The notes: generated by a model not told the origin, from the letters alone. DNA of 54,828 nucleotides from CAZOAR01 sp964577985 (GCA_964577985.1 CAZOAR010000018.1:1-54828), one strand, 5' to 3'; counted from the first letter of the stretch, positions 33,712 to 42,824 are shown. Program-made: numbers and translations.

Positions 33712-33727
33712 TGGCATGATACTTGCC
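33712..33727 (+). promoter_or_regulatory. Sigma-54 (-24/-12) promoter of the exopolysaccharide operon
   Basis: TGGCATGATACTTGCC: GG at 33713-33714 and GC at 33725-33726, separated by exactly 10 nt, with TGGCA, G and TTGC all conserved. The transcript should start near 33738, about 38 nt before the STAS gene at 33776. It follows an NtrC-type regulator gene by about 145 bp. A small dyad CCGC-aa-GCGG (33653-33662), about 50 bp upstream of the -24 element, might be part of an activator site. Confidence 0.78.
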
Positions 33728-33775
33728 CATTCGTCGCGTAAGGTGTTGGATACGTATATCAGAACGGGAAGAGGT

Positions 33776-34606
33776 ATGGAAGGAATACAAATCAGCGTCT
33801 ATTATATAGGTGCTCAGGAAGATATTGCCCTCATCCAACTGGGCGGTTACCTGGACACTGTTACCTCACCTCAGCTTGAAAATGCCCTGGAAGATGTTAC
33901 TACCGAGGGATACTGCCATGTCATATGCGATCTGGGCAATGTAAACTATATCAGCAGCGCCGGTTGGGGAATATTTGTCAGTAGAATCAAGATGATCAGA
34001 GACATGGGGGGAGATCTGGTCCTGAGCCAGATGATTCCGGATGTCTTTGATGTTTTCAAGCTTCTGGAGTTCGACCGTATATTGAAGTTCTACGATACGA
34101 CCGAGAAGGCGGTCAAAGAGTTCGATGATATCAGGGGCCTGGTATCGCCGGTGTCCGAGAGCGGCAACGGCGACTCTTACATTGATGGGGAGAGAAGTAT
34201 TGGCGACGAAAAGAGGTTGAGTCTTCTCAGAAGAGGTACGGATGTCGGCAGCGACTATCCACGTTCGCCGCTCTCTTCGACGTCAGGCGGGAGCTTCGAT
34301 TTTTCCAGAGGGGATTCTACCCCGGACAACGGGCGAAAGTCGAACGACCTCGTGAATAGTGAGCCATCAGTCTTTCCCTATGTGGCGAGGGATAACAATG
34401 TCCTTGACAGAGACCTCCCACTCAACGAAAAGATCAAACTTGCCGTCGTGGAGAATCCGCTGGCGGGCGTCAACGTTATAAGGAAGGTGCTGAACTCAAG
34501 CCGATTCGGATATATGAACGTTGGATATTTCAAGGTTCGGAAGATCTTCAAAGAGCTTGATCTCGACACGAAAGAGAAAAGATATCGTTTCTGGAGATCC
34601 CGATGA
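33776..34606 (+). CDS. STAS-domain protein with C-terminal helix-turn-helix-like module
   Basis: A 276-residue protein in three parts. Residues about 5-115 are a STAS/anti-anti-sigma domain; the phosphorylatable serine motif is NYISSAGWG (57-65), with Ser60/61 at the SpoIIAA phospho-site. Residues about 122-205 are a low-complexity Ser/Gly/Asp/Arg-rich linker. Residues about 213-276 form a compact basic module (LNEKIKLAVVENPLAGVNVI, then GYMNVGYFKVRKIFKEL and KEKRYRFWRSR) resembling a winged helix. The start is ATG 33776 behind GGGAAG. A longer frame from 33716 begins inside the sigma-54 promoter and is excluded. It is first in the operon, before the export genes, and suggests a partner-switch controlling polysaccharide synthesis. 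DNA binding is inference. Confidence 0.8.
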   Translation: MEGIQISVYYIGAQEDIALIQLGGYLDTVTSPQLENALEDVTTEGYCHVICDLGNVNYISSAGWGIFVSRIKMIRDMGGDLVLSQMIPDVFDVFKLLEFDRILKFYDTTEKAVKEFDDIRGLVSPVSESGNGDSYIDGERSIGDEKRLSLLRRGTDVGSDYPRSPLSSTSGGSFDFSRGDSTPDNGRKSNDLVNSEPSVFPYVARDNNVLDRDLPLNEKIKLAVVENPLAGVNVIRKVLNSSRFGYMNVGYFKVRKIFKELDLDTKEKRYRFWRSR

Positions 34607-34703
34607 CGTTGTCAGGCGTCTGGTGGTTGCCGGCTGGCGACCCGTCAAGGTAACATCACGGACGGGTTAAGGCGGTTGACTCGAAGGAAGGGGGACCAAT
34701 CTG

Positions 34704-35429
34704 TTGCGAACATGCAGACTGTCAATAAGAAGCAAGCCAGCAAGATGCTTCACATTTCTGATGACAATGAATCTTCTCATCGTTTTGAGCACCGTTGACT
34801 ACTCGTACTGCGCAGCGGAAGAAGATGGCAATCCCGCAGAGTCCTGGACAGACACCTCGGTTGGCAGGCTCTCCAGTCACGGCAGCGATGCAGAGTTCAC
34901 ACCGGGCTCGGCGATGCAGGTAACGATATGGCAGGAACCCGATCTCAGTGGAAAGTTCTCAATAGACAGCCAGGGATATGTGATCCTGCCCTTGATCGGG
35001 AGTGTCAATGTCGTCAGATTTACGCCGGAGAGTCTGGAGGGCTATCTCAAGGAGGAATACTCCTCTTATCTGAGAAATCCTATTATCCAGACATTGCCTC
35101 TTATTCGCTTAAGCGTGCTGGGGTATGTCCGGAATCCTGGTTCGTACCGTGTTGAGCCGGGCAGGCCGCTCTGGGACGTGATAGCGATGGCTGGAGGCCC
35201 GAGCGACAGAGGGGATATCACGGGGATGTACGTTTCGAGGGGTGCTGTGGTCAAGAACGAAAACCTCCTCAATGCATATGAGGAGGGAGTTTCGCTCAGT
35301 GAAATCGGGATTCTATCCGGAGATCAGATTGTAGTCCCACTGAGACATGGTCCTTTTCCCTGGCGCCTTATTATCTCCCTGGCTTCTATTGGAACGTCTG
35401 TATACGCGATAGCAACCAGAAACAGATAA
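34704..35429 (+). CDS. Polysaccharide export protein (Wza/OtnA type)
   Basis: Outer-membrane export component that acts with the Wzc-type protein encoded next. The 241-residue protein has a positively charged signal peptide (about 1-37). A Poly_export domain follows (PGSAMQVTIWQEPDLSGKFSIDSQGYVILPLIG, about 67-100), then an SLBB-like domain (SVLGYVRNPGSYRVEPG) and a C-terminal hydrophobic helix (WRLIISLASIGTSVYAI) of the kind that spans the outer membrane in Wza. There is no clear lipobox. It starts at TTG 34704 behind GGAAGGGGGA. It is shorter than E. coli Wza and seems to have only one SLBB domain, a common reduced form. Confidence 0.88.
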   Translation: MRTCRLSIRSKPARCFTFLMTMNLLIVLSTVDYSYCAAEEDGNPAESWTDTSVGRLSSHGSDAEFTPGSAMQVTIWQEPDLSGKFSIDSQGYVILPLIGSVNVVRFTPESLEGYLKEEYSSYLRNPIIQTLPLIRLSVLGYVRNPGSYRVEPGRPLWDVIAMAGGPSDRGDITGMYVSRGAVVKNENLLNAYEEGVSLSEIGILSGDQIVVPLRHGPFPWRLIISLASIGTSVYAIATRNR

Positions 35430-35488
35430 ACCAGAAAGTGGCCTGGATTAAACGGGTCCGTCCCGATCAGAAGATGAGGAGCACGTAG

Positions 35489-37891
35489 ATGGCAGGCTAT
35501 CAGAAAGAAATGGACACGAGGTCCGGTCGTAACGATGAAAAGCTGGACATCAACCAATACGTAGAAATCGTGAAGAAAAGGAAACTGTGGGCTGCCCTGG
35601 TCTTTTCTCTGGTGTTCATACCAATCGCCATCGTCACGGCGTTCAAGTCTTTCTCCCCTGAATACCAGGCGAAGACAACGATATGGATTAATTCCCCGAG
35701 CGACCCCAATCCATTCCTCTCCATCTCCGCTCTTCACAATGAGGGACTGATCGAGATTCTTCGGAGCAGGACATTCGCTGAAAAGGTTGTCAGCCAGCTG
35801 GGTCTGGCAATAAGAGTCGACACGGAGGAGCCGAGTCTCTTCCAGAAAACGAAAGTCCTGATTACCGGTGGCGATTCCGCGGACAGCCTCGACCTGACGA
35901 GGGGCTTTGTGTTCGAGGAAACAAGTTTCGATGAGCAAGCTGTAGTTCATGGAGATTATGAACTACATCTTACAGAAGAGGGATACTATTATCTTTACAG
36001 GTTAGATAAAGAACTCGGGGATACCTTGCTGATAAGCGGATCTTCCAGCGATCTCTTTTCTGAGGGCCTTCACTGCAATGGCTTCCATGTCGTATTGAAC
36101 GAGGAACTGGAGGATTATGTCCCTCTCGAACTGACCTTTCTTGTGACCGGTTATCGCAAGGCCGTACGATCGTTTATGGATAACACGGATGTACAGCTCG
36201 ATGATTCTGGTAGTTTCCTCAGCCTGACGCTGACGGACGGTGACCCCCACCTCGCCACGGAAATGGCGAACACTCTGTCAAACATGTTTGTCGACTACAA
36301 CCTGTCGACAAAGAAAGAACAGATCAAGACTACCCTTGATATCCTCGAAGAACAGCTGGGCGTCGCATCGACGGTTTTGAGCGAATCAGAGAAGGCTATC
36401 AAGGATTACAAGGAGAAGACGGGAATCGTCAGCCTGGACGCGGAGGTCAAAGAACGTATAGAAAAGCTTGCCGATTCCGAGACCTCTCAGATTCAGATGA
36501 CGAAAGATAAGGAAAAACTGCAGGACTATCTGGACAAGATCAGTGCAGGAGAACCGGGTGAAGCCCTGGAGAATGTTTACCTGGATGTGGTATCGTACCC
36601 ATGGTCGATTCATAGTCCGAACATGGAGATCCTGAGCGAAGAGTTGATTGAATTGAGGGGGACTCGGAATGAGCTCTCGTTGAAGGTCACGGAGAATCAC
36701 CCGGATTTTCAGGAAGTGGTGGCTCAGATCAAACAGGCCCATGCGAGGATACTGGAAGCGGCACAAAACCTTCTGAAGAGATTCAACAGCGAGATTGAAG
36801 TCGAGGACAGGAATATGAGATCTCTCCGGGCGGAGTTGAATAACCTCCCCACAGAGGAGTTGACACTCGCGCGGTTGTCGAGAGAGAGAACTGTAAACGA
36901 GAACATATACACTCAGGTAGTGACGAAGTATAAGGAAGCACAGATCGCGGAAGCGGCGGAGATCGGAGACATATATATTCTCGATCCGGCAATCGTTCCG
37001 CGCCTGCCCACTAACGACAACAACAGGGCCAAGATACTTGTGATAGGTCTTTTTATCGGGGCCATCCTGGGGGTATTCGCCACTTTTCTTATCGAGCATC
37101 TCGATACGACTGTCAAGTCGGAGGATGACGTCAAGTCAAACCTCAAAATCACCGTACTAGGCGTTTCACCTCTAATAGAGTTCGATGAAAAATACGAATA
37201 TCTCGATTACAAGAAAGCAAGGGAAGTCGACTCGATACTCGTGACTCATGACTACTCTCCGACGCCCATAGGAGAGGCGTACAGGGCTCTCAGGACGAAT
37301 CTCATGTTCTCGAGAAGGACCGGCCATAACCAGACGCTTATGATTACCTCGCCGTCGCCGGGAGACGGGAAATCGTTCACGGTATCAAACCTTTCTATCA
37401 CAATGGCGCAGCAGGGCGCGAGGGTACTTCTCGTAGACGCGGATCTGAGGAGAGGGGTACTTCACAACACTTTTGCATGTCAGAAGAGTCCTGGTTTGAC
37501 GGAGATACTGACATCGCGTTCTCATTTAATGGAGGCTCTGAACGAAACTCACATCCCGAACCTCTTTCTCGTCAGCTGCGGGAACCTGATTCCAAATCCC
37601 TCCGAGCTTCTCGGGTCATCGAGAATGATGGATTTCTTCCATGAGGTAAGAGAGAGATTCGATGTTATTTTTCTGGATACACCGCCGCTGGCAACTGTGA
37701 CCGACGCAACCGTTATTGGCTCACAGGTGGACGGCGTGGCGATCGTGCTGCGTTCCGGCAAAACGGATTTCAGAGAAGCGCAGAGGAGTATGGAACTCCT
37801 CGAAAACGTTTCGGCCAACGTAATCGGTGTGATTCTCAATGGCGCGCCAGTTGAGGCGAGTCGCTACAAGTATAGTTATTATCATTACTAG
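35489..37891 (+). CDS. Wzc-type polysaccharide co-polymerase / tyrosine autokinase
   Basis: An 800-residue inner-membrane protein. The Wzz domain starts at INQYVEIVKKRKLW, with the first membrane helix near 35-55. A long periplasmic region with coiled coils and a GNVR-like block (LARLSRERTVNENIYTQVV) follows, and the second helix (ILVIGLFIGAILGVFATFL) is near 510-530. The cytoplasmic BY-kinase has Walker A SPSPGDGKS (about 621-629), Walker A' LLVDADLRR and Walker B VIFLDTPPL. It ends in a tyrosine cluster, YKYSYYHY, the autophosphorylation tail. It controls chain length and export with the Wza-type protein upstream. Start ATG 35489. No cognate phosphatase is nearby. Confidence 0.93.
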   Translation: MAGYQKEMDTRSGRNDEKLDINQYVEIVKKRKLWAALVFSLVFIPIAIVTAFKSFSPEYQAKTTIWINSPSDPNPFLSISALHNEGLIEILRSRTFAEKVVSQLGLAIRVDTEEPSLFQKTKVLITGGDSADSLDLTRGFVFEETSFDEQAVVHGDYELHLTEEGYYYLYRLDKELGDTLLISGSSSDLFSEGLHCNGFHVVLNEELEDYVPLELTFLVTGYRKAVRSFMDNTDVQLDDSGSFLSLTLTDGDPHLATEMANTLSNMFVDYNLSTKKEQIKTTLDILEEQLGVASTVLSESEKAIKDYKEKTGIVSLDAEVKERIEKLADSETSQIQMTKDKEKLQDYLDKISAGEPGEALENVYLDVVSYPWSIHSPNMEILSEELIELRGTRNELSLKVTENHPDFQEVVAQIKQAHARILEAAQNLLKRFNSEIEVEDRNMRSLRAELNNLPTEELTLARLSRERTVNENIYTQVVTKYKEAQIAEAAEIGDIYILDPAIVPRLPTNDNNRAKILVIGLFIGAILGVFATFLIEHLDTTVKSEDDVKSNLKITVLGVSPLIEFDEKYEYLDYKKAREVDSILVTHDYSPTPIGEAYRALRTNLMFSRRTGHNQTLMITSPSPGDGKSFTVSNLSITMAQQGARVLLVDADLRRGVLHNTFACQKSPGLTEILTSRSHLMEALNETHIPNLFLVSCGNLIPNPSELLGSSRMMDFFHEVRERFDVIFLDTPPLATVTDATVIGSQVDGVAIVLRSGKTDFREAQRSMELLENVSANVIGVILNGAPVEASRYKYSYYHY

Positions 37892-37928
37892 TTGAGGTGT
37901 TTTTTTTCAACAAACACGGAGATTAACT

Positions 37929-38927
37929 ATGAAAGAGATAATGGTAACAGGAGGAGCAGGTTTCATTGGTTCTCATCTTTGCGACGCTCTTCTCAGAGAA
38001 GGGCACAAGGTACTTTGCGTGGACAACATGGACGACTACTACTCTCCGCTGCGCAAGGAGGCCAATGTAGGGCTGCTCAAAGCGAGGGAAGGATTCACCT
38101 TTGTCAGGGGAGACATTCGAGACAAAGATTTGATGGCATCTCTCTTTCTCAAGAGGGATATCGGGTCAATCGTCCATCTGGCGGCAAGGGCAGGTGTTAG
38201 AGCTTCCATTTCCAACCCTGCATTGTATACGGATGTCAATGTCAATGGGACGATGATTCTTCTGGAGATGGCGAGGGTCCATGAGGTGGAGAGAATGGTC
38301 ATGGCCTCTTCATCATCCGTGTATGGCAGGGTGAAGGGAGGTCTGCCCTTTACGGAAGATATGGATGCCGACCACCCGGTCTCTCCCTACGGCGCGACGA
38401 AGAGGGCCGGGGAACTCCTCTGCTACGCGCACAGCCAGATTCACGACCTGTCTGTTTCCGCTCTTCGTCTCTTTACGGTTTATGGCCCGAGACAGCGGCC
38501 CGAGATGGCTATCCACAAGTTTACACGTTTGATAGACCAGGGGGAGGAAGTGCCTCTCTACGGCGATGGCACATCTCTGAGAGATTATACCTATGTTGCA
38601 GACATTGTGGGTGGAATAATTGGTGCGTTATTTGACGACAGAGGTTTCGAAATCTACAATCTCGGCAATTCCAGACCTGTCAAGCTCCTTGATATGGTTC
38701 ACCTGATAGAGAAACACCTCGGCAAAGAGGCAAACATCAGATGGCTTCCGGATCAACCGGGCGACGTCCCCGTCACGTTTGCCGATAACAGCAAGGCCAA
38801 CAGGCATTTCGGGTTCACGTCAAGCGTAGATATAGGTGAGGGGATCAAGAGGTTTGTGGAGTGGTATCTGGAATCAAATCAGGGCAGCATTCACCGTACT
38901 GAACGGGTCGAAGAGAAGACATGCTGA
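37929..38927 (+). CDS. NAD-dependent epimerase, probably UDP-glucuronate 4-epimerase
   Basis: Extended SDR of 332 residues. It has GGAGFIGSHL near the N-terminus, the active-site pair Tyr154/Lys158 in YGATKRAGE, and the pattern LAARAGVRASISNPALY with FTVYGPRQRPEMA. That pattern is typical of UDP-glucuronate 4-epimerases, which make UDP-galacturonate. With ugd and UDP-xylose synthase nearby, a uronate/pentose precursor supply is coherent. Start ATG 37929 behind ACGGAG. The 37-nt spacer after the kinase gene has an 8-T run within two mutually exclusive short hairpins. The stop overlaps the next start by 7 nt. The exact sugar specificity is inferred. Confidence 0.85.
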   Translation: MKEIMVTGGAGFIGSHLCDALLREGHKVLCVDNMDDYYSPLRKEANVGLLKAREGFTFVRGDIRDKDLMASLFLKRDIGSIVHLAARAGVRASISNPALYTDVNVNGTMILLEMARVHEVERMVMASSSSVYGRVKGGLPFTEDMDADHPVSPYGATKRAGELLCYAHSQIHDLSVSALRLFTVYGPRQRPEMAIHKFTRLIDQGEEVPLYGDGTSLRDYTYVADIVGGIIGALFDDRGFEIYNLGNSRPVKLLDMVHLIEKHLGKEANIRWLPDQPGDVPVTFADNSKANRHFGFTSSVDIGEGIKRFVEWYLESNQGSIHRTERVEEKTC

Positions 38928-40351
38928 GGCAGCAGGCAAAAAGATATACGATCATTCAGATCGTGATTGACACACTGAGCGTGGCGATAGCCTTTTTCGT
39001 CGCGTTCAGTTTGCGGGAAACGAGTCTCTTCGTAGCCATATCGGCGGGCAGGTCGGGCATAGCAGATCTTGATGTCTATATGTGGATTCTTCTTATCCAC
39101 ACACCGCTCCTCATCATTATCCTGCGTTCCAACGGCGCGTACAATCCAAGAAAGACGATATCGATCTTCGATATTGTATGGGTTACATTCAAGTCAATTG
39201 TTCTGTCGATGCTGGCACTCGGTACGATCATTTACTTCATGAAGTATCAGCATGTGAGCCGTCTCTTTATCCTCCTGATCGGGGTGTTCACCTTCCTCGT
39301 CCTCATCGTGGAGAGGATTTCCTATTGTCAGGTCTTGAAGTCGGTCCGACGCAAAGGAATACATGCTCGGAATGTGCTGATTGTCGGGTCAGGCCCGAGG
39401 GCAAGGCAGTTCGCGAGGTTGATCCTGAAACACAATGAATGGGGGCTTAGAATTATCGGTTATGTCGACGACAACCCGCGAGAGGAGGATGCAGTCGTTC
39501 TAAGAGGGCAGATCATAGGTGCTGTTCGAGATATACCTGTGCTGGTCCGGGAAAACGTCGTTGACGAAGTAGTTGTTGCCATTCCAAGGAGATTTCTGAA
39601 TGGTATGGAGGATGTGGTTCATATGTGTGAAGAGACGGGTATCGAGACCACGATTCTGGCGGACCTCTTCGATACTCTTATCGCCAATACTCACCTTTCT
39701 TTTGTCGATGACATCCCTCTTCTCACGTTTTCCACCGTTCCCGCGCAGGAATGGAAACTGTTTATCAAGGCACTCCTGGACTTTCTCGGCGCAGCATTTC
39801 TTATATTCGGTCTGGCTCCGCTATTGATTGTTATCGCCTTTGTTGTTAAACTGACGTCCAGGGGCCCCGTTCTTTACAGGCAGAGAAGGACCGGTTTGCA
39901 GGGGAGAGAATTTCTCCTCTACAAGTTTCGCTCCATGTATGTGGATGCTGACGAGAGGTTTAATGAGGTAGAACACCTCAACGAGATGACGGGACCCGTG
40001 TTCAAGATAAACAGGGACCCTCGTGTTACCAGGATCGGACGCGTTATCCGGAAGACGAGTCTTGACGAGTTGCCTCAGTTGTTCAATGTACTCAAGGGTG
40101 AGATGAGTCTGGTGGGCCCGAGACCTCCTATACCCCATGAGGTCGACCAGTACAAGAGGTGGCAGCATCGTCGCTTGAGCATGAAACCGGGCATCACCTG
40201 CATCTGGCAGGTTAACGGAAGAAACAAGATCGGATTCGAAGAATGGATGAAGCTCGATCTTCAATACATTGACAATTGGTCTCTTGGACTCGACTTCAAG
40301 ATTCTCTTTAAAACGATACCTGTTGTCTTATTTGGCTACGGAGCCAGCTGA
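38921..40351 (+). CDS. Initiating polyprenyl-phosphate sugar-phosphate transferase (WcaJ/WbaP type)
   Basis: Transfers the first sugar phosphate to undecaprenyl phosphate on the cytoplasmic face. The 476 residues comprise four N-terminal membrane helices (to about 140), a Rossmann-like CoA_binding_3 region (NVLIVGSGPRARQFARLIL), a fifth hydrophobic hairpin (about 285-310) and the C-terminal Bac_transf catalytic domain. The catalytic domain has VKLTSRGPVLYRQRRTGLQG, YKFRSMYVDADE and SLVGPRPPIPHEV. It starts at ATG 38921, overlapping the epimerase stop. Donor sugar (glucose or galactose phosphate) cannot be decided. Confidence 0.92.
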   Translation: MLRQQAKRYTIIQIVIDTLSVAIAFFVAFSLRETSLFVAISAGRSGIADLDVYMWILLIHTPLLIIILRSNGAYNPRKTISIFDIVWVTFKSIVLSMLALGTIIYFMKYQHVSRLFILLIGVFTFLVLIVERISYCQVLKSVRRKGIHARNVLIVGSGPRARQFARLILKHNEWGLRIIGYVDDNPREEDAVVLRGQIIGAVRDIPVLVRENVVDEVVVAIPRRFLNGMEDVVHMCEETGIETTILADLFDTLIANTHLSFVDDIPLLTFSTVPAQEWKLFIKALLDFLGAAFLIFGLAPLLIVIAFVVKLTSRGPVLYRQRRTGLQGREFLLYKFRSMYVDADERFNEVEHLNEMTGPVFKINRDPRVTRIGRVIRKTSLDELPQLFNVLKGEMSLVGPRPPIPHEVDQYKRWQHRRLSMKPGITCIWQVNGRNKIGFEEWMKLDLQYIDNWSLGLDFKILFKTIPVVLFGYGAS

Positions 40352-40383
40352 GTCGCGGATCGGGAAGGAAGGAGCGATATCGC

Positions 40384-41688
40384 ATGCACATATGTATGGT
40401 TGGAACAGGATATGTAGGCCTTGTCAGCGGGGCCTGCTTTTCGGAGTTCGGGATCGACGTTATCTGCGTGGACAATGTTAAGGAGAAGATAGACCTTCTA
40501 AACCAGGGGATAATGCCCATATACGAACCGGGGCTTGATGTTCTTATCCAGAAGAATGTCCGGGAAGGACGCCTCAGTTTTACGACCAATCTCAAGGAGG
40601 CTGTTGAAAAATGCCTGGTGGTTTTTATCTCAGTCGGTACACCGCCAAATCCCGATGGCTCTCCGAATCTGACGTATGTATGGGATGTTGCTGGAGAAAT
40701 AGCCGAGGCGATGAATGGCTATAAGGTGATAGTCAACAAGAGCACTGTTCCGGTGGGCACGGGAGAAAAAATGAGGGCCTTCCTGGAGAAGAACATGAAG
40801 ACCAGGAGCAAGTTCAGTGTTGTATCGAATCCGGAATTTTTGAGGGAAGGTTCAGCGATAGATGATTTCAGAAGGCCGGATCGTGTGGTAATTGGCGCGG
40901 ATGACAGCGAGTCGATCGCCATTATGAAGGACGTCTACAGCCCTCTCTACCTGCTCGAGACACCGGTAGTCATAACCAGTGTGAAGAGCGCTGAACTGAT
41001 CAAGTATGCCGCCAACTCGTATCTCGCTATGCGTATCTCCTATATTAACGAGATAGCCAATATATGCGAACTGGTCGGGGCGGATGCACACGAGGTGGCG
41101 ATCGGAATGGGTCTCGACAACAGGATAGGAAAGAAATTCCTTCATCCCGGTCCTGGTTATGGAGGATCCTGCTTCCCGAAGGACACGAGGGCGTTCCTCC
41201 AGCTGGCCTGCGAGAACGATTATGAATTCAAGATAATGAAAGCGGTCATAGATGCCAACGAAGAGCAGAAGATGCGGTCGATAGAGAAGATAAGAAAAGC
41301 GGCCGGTGATCTGAGTGGAAAGACAATAGGCATACTCGGTCTCTCCTTCAAGCCGAACACCGACGACATGAGAGATTCGCCGGCTATTCCCATCATGAAG
41401 CATCTTCTCAAGGAGGGGGCCGAGGTGAAGGTCTACGATCCGGCGGCCATGGAGGAGTCGAAGAAGCACATGGACGGAGAAAACGTACATTACTGCGAGA
41501 ACGTGTATGAGGTGGCCAGGGATAGCGACTCGCTCGTTTTCATGACCGAGTGGAATCAGTTCAGGAAGATAGATCTCGAGAAAATAAGGAAACTGTTAAA
41601 AAAACCGGTAATCATTGATCTGAGAAACATCTATGAACCTGAAGCCATGAGAAGTCTCGGTTTCGAGTACACCGGAATGGGGAGGTAG
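40384..41688 (+). CDS. ugd: UDP-glucose 6-dehydrogenase
   Basis: Oxidises UDP-glucose to UDP-glucuronate with 2 NAD. The 434-residue protein begins GTGYVGLVSGACF and carries the catalytic Cys263 in GGSCFPKDT. It shows the three-domain order of the family: NAD-binding, central helical dimer domain and UDP-binding (ILGLSFKPNTDDMRDSPA). GDP-mannose dehydrogenase is the close alternative. The neighbouring UDP-xylose synthase and glucuronate epimerase, both users of UDP-glucuronate, make Ugd more likely. Start ATG 40384. Confidence 0.9.
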   Translation: MHICMVGTGYVGLVSGACFSEFGIDVICVDNVKEKIDLLNQGIMPIYEPGLDVLIQKNVREGRLSFTTNLKEAVEKCLVVFISVGTPPNPDGSPNLTYVWDVAGEIAEAMNGYKVIVNKSTVPVGTGEKMRAFLEKNMKTRSKFSVVSNPEFLREGSAIDDFRRPDRVVIGADDSESIAIMKDVYSPLYLLETPVVITSVKSAELIKYAANSYLAMRISYINEIANICELVGADAHEVAIGMGLDNRIGKKFLHPGPGYGGSCFPKDTRAFLQLACENDYEFKIMKAVIDANEEQKMRSIEKIRKAAGDLSGKTIGILGLSFKPNTDDMRDSPAIPIMKHLLKEGAEVKVYDPAAMEESKKHMDGENVHYCENVYEVARDSDSLVFMTEWNQFRKIDLEKIRKLLKKPVIIDLRNIYEPEAMRSLGFEYTGMGR

Positions 41689-41693
41689 GGCAA

Positions 41694-42632
41694 ATGCGCA
41701 CCTTGATAACGGGGGGAGCAGGGTTTCTTGGTTCATATCTCTGTGATCATCTTCTGTCTATGGGTCACGAAGTCATCTGTCTCGACAACCTGTGTACCGG
41801 TTCGGTCGACAATATAGCCCATTTGATAGGCCATGAGAGATTCCTGTTCATAAAGCACGATGTGACAAACTACATCCACGTCGATGGCGAACTGGATCAC
41901 GTGCTGCATTTTGCGAGTCCCGCAAGTCCCATAGACTATCTTGACCTTCCGATTCAAACCATGAAAGTAGGCTCCCTCGGAACACACAAGACTCTGGGAC
42001 TGGCGAAAGAAAAGGGGGCCACATTCCTCATCGCGTCGACCTCGGAGATATATGGCGACCCCCTCATTCATCCTCAGAAGGAGGACTACTGGGGGAACGT
42101 GAATCCGGTCGGGCCGAGAGGTGTTTATGATGAAGCCAAGCGATTCGCAGAGGCGCTGACAATGGCCTATCACCGGTATCACAATGTTGACACGAGAATT
42201 GTGAGGATCTTCAACACCTATGGTCCCCGTATGAGGCTGGACGACGGGAGGGCGTTGCCGACATTCATGCGACAGGCACTTCTGGGCGAAGAGCTGACGG
42301 TATTCGGGGATGGAAAGCAGACAAGGAGTTTCTGCTACATCGATGATGAGGTCAGGGGGATATACAGCCTCTTGATTTCCGGGCGATCAGACCCGGTAAA
42401 TATAGGTAATCCCCACGAAGTTACGATCCAGGAGTTGGCCGAGAAGGTTGTCGAGATTACGGGGAGTGGTTCGAAGATTGTTTATAAGCAGCTCCCGCAG
42501 GATGACCCGAAAGTGAGAGAACCGGATATTTCGAAGGCGGTTGAAGAGCTCAACTGGACACCTGAAGTGGATCTTGAGACGGGACTGCGGAGAACAATGG
42601 ATAACTTCAAGAGGCGCCTCAAGTTGGCTTGA
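41694..42632 (+). CDS. UDP-glucuronate decarboxylase (UDP-xylose synthase)
   Basis: Extended SDR of 312 residues. It has GGAGFLGSYLCDHLL at the N-terminus, the family-diagnostic FASPASPIDYLDLPIQTMKVG, catalytic Tyr145/Lys149 in YDEAKRFAE, and IFNTYGPRMRLDDGRALPTF. These blocks mark the UXS group, which decarboxylates UDP-glucuronate to UDP-xylose. It sits 5 nt after ugd, whose product is its substrate. The SD is GGGGAGG. A 192-bp non-coding gap follows. Confidence 0.92.
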   Translation: MRTLITGGAGFLGSYLCDHLLSMGHEVICLDNLCTGSVDNIAHLIGHERFLFIKHDVTNYIHVDGELDHVLHFASPASPIDYLDLPIQTMKVGSLGTHKTLGLAKEKGATFLIASTSEIYGDPLIHPQKEDYWGNVNPVGPRGVYDEAKRFAEALTMAYHRYHNVDTRIVRIFNTYGPRMRLDDGRALPTFMRQALLGEELTVFGDGKQTRSFCYIDDEVRGIYSLLISGRSDPVNIGNPHEVTIQELAEKVVEITGSGSKIVYKQLPQDDPKVREPDISKAVEELNWTPEVDLETGLRRTMDNFKRRLKLA

Positions 42633-42824
42633 TACTCCTCGATGTTGATCCTATGCCGGACCGTTGGTGCTGCTCGCACGCCGCCATTGTTTCAGGGATC
42701 TCCATCCACATCGTATAGTTTTCTGTTTACTCGCAGGCGCCGAGGCGCTGGAGACAAGGATACCCACCAGAGCAAAGAGGAATCGTTTCCCGTTTTCTCT
42801 TCCTTTTGACGCAGGTCTTATATC

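Noticed and set aside
33716..33775. Longer STAS protein starting at 33716
   Set aside because: Those codons lie within the -24/-12 promoter and upstream of the expected transcription start. ATG 33776 has an SD and a normal STAS N-terminus.
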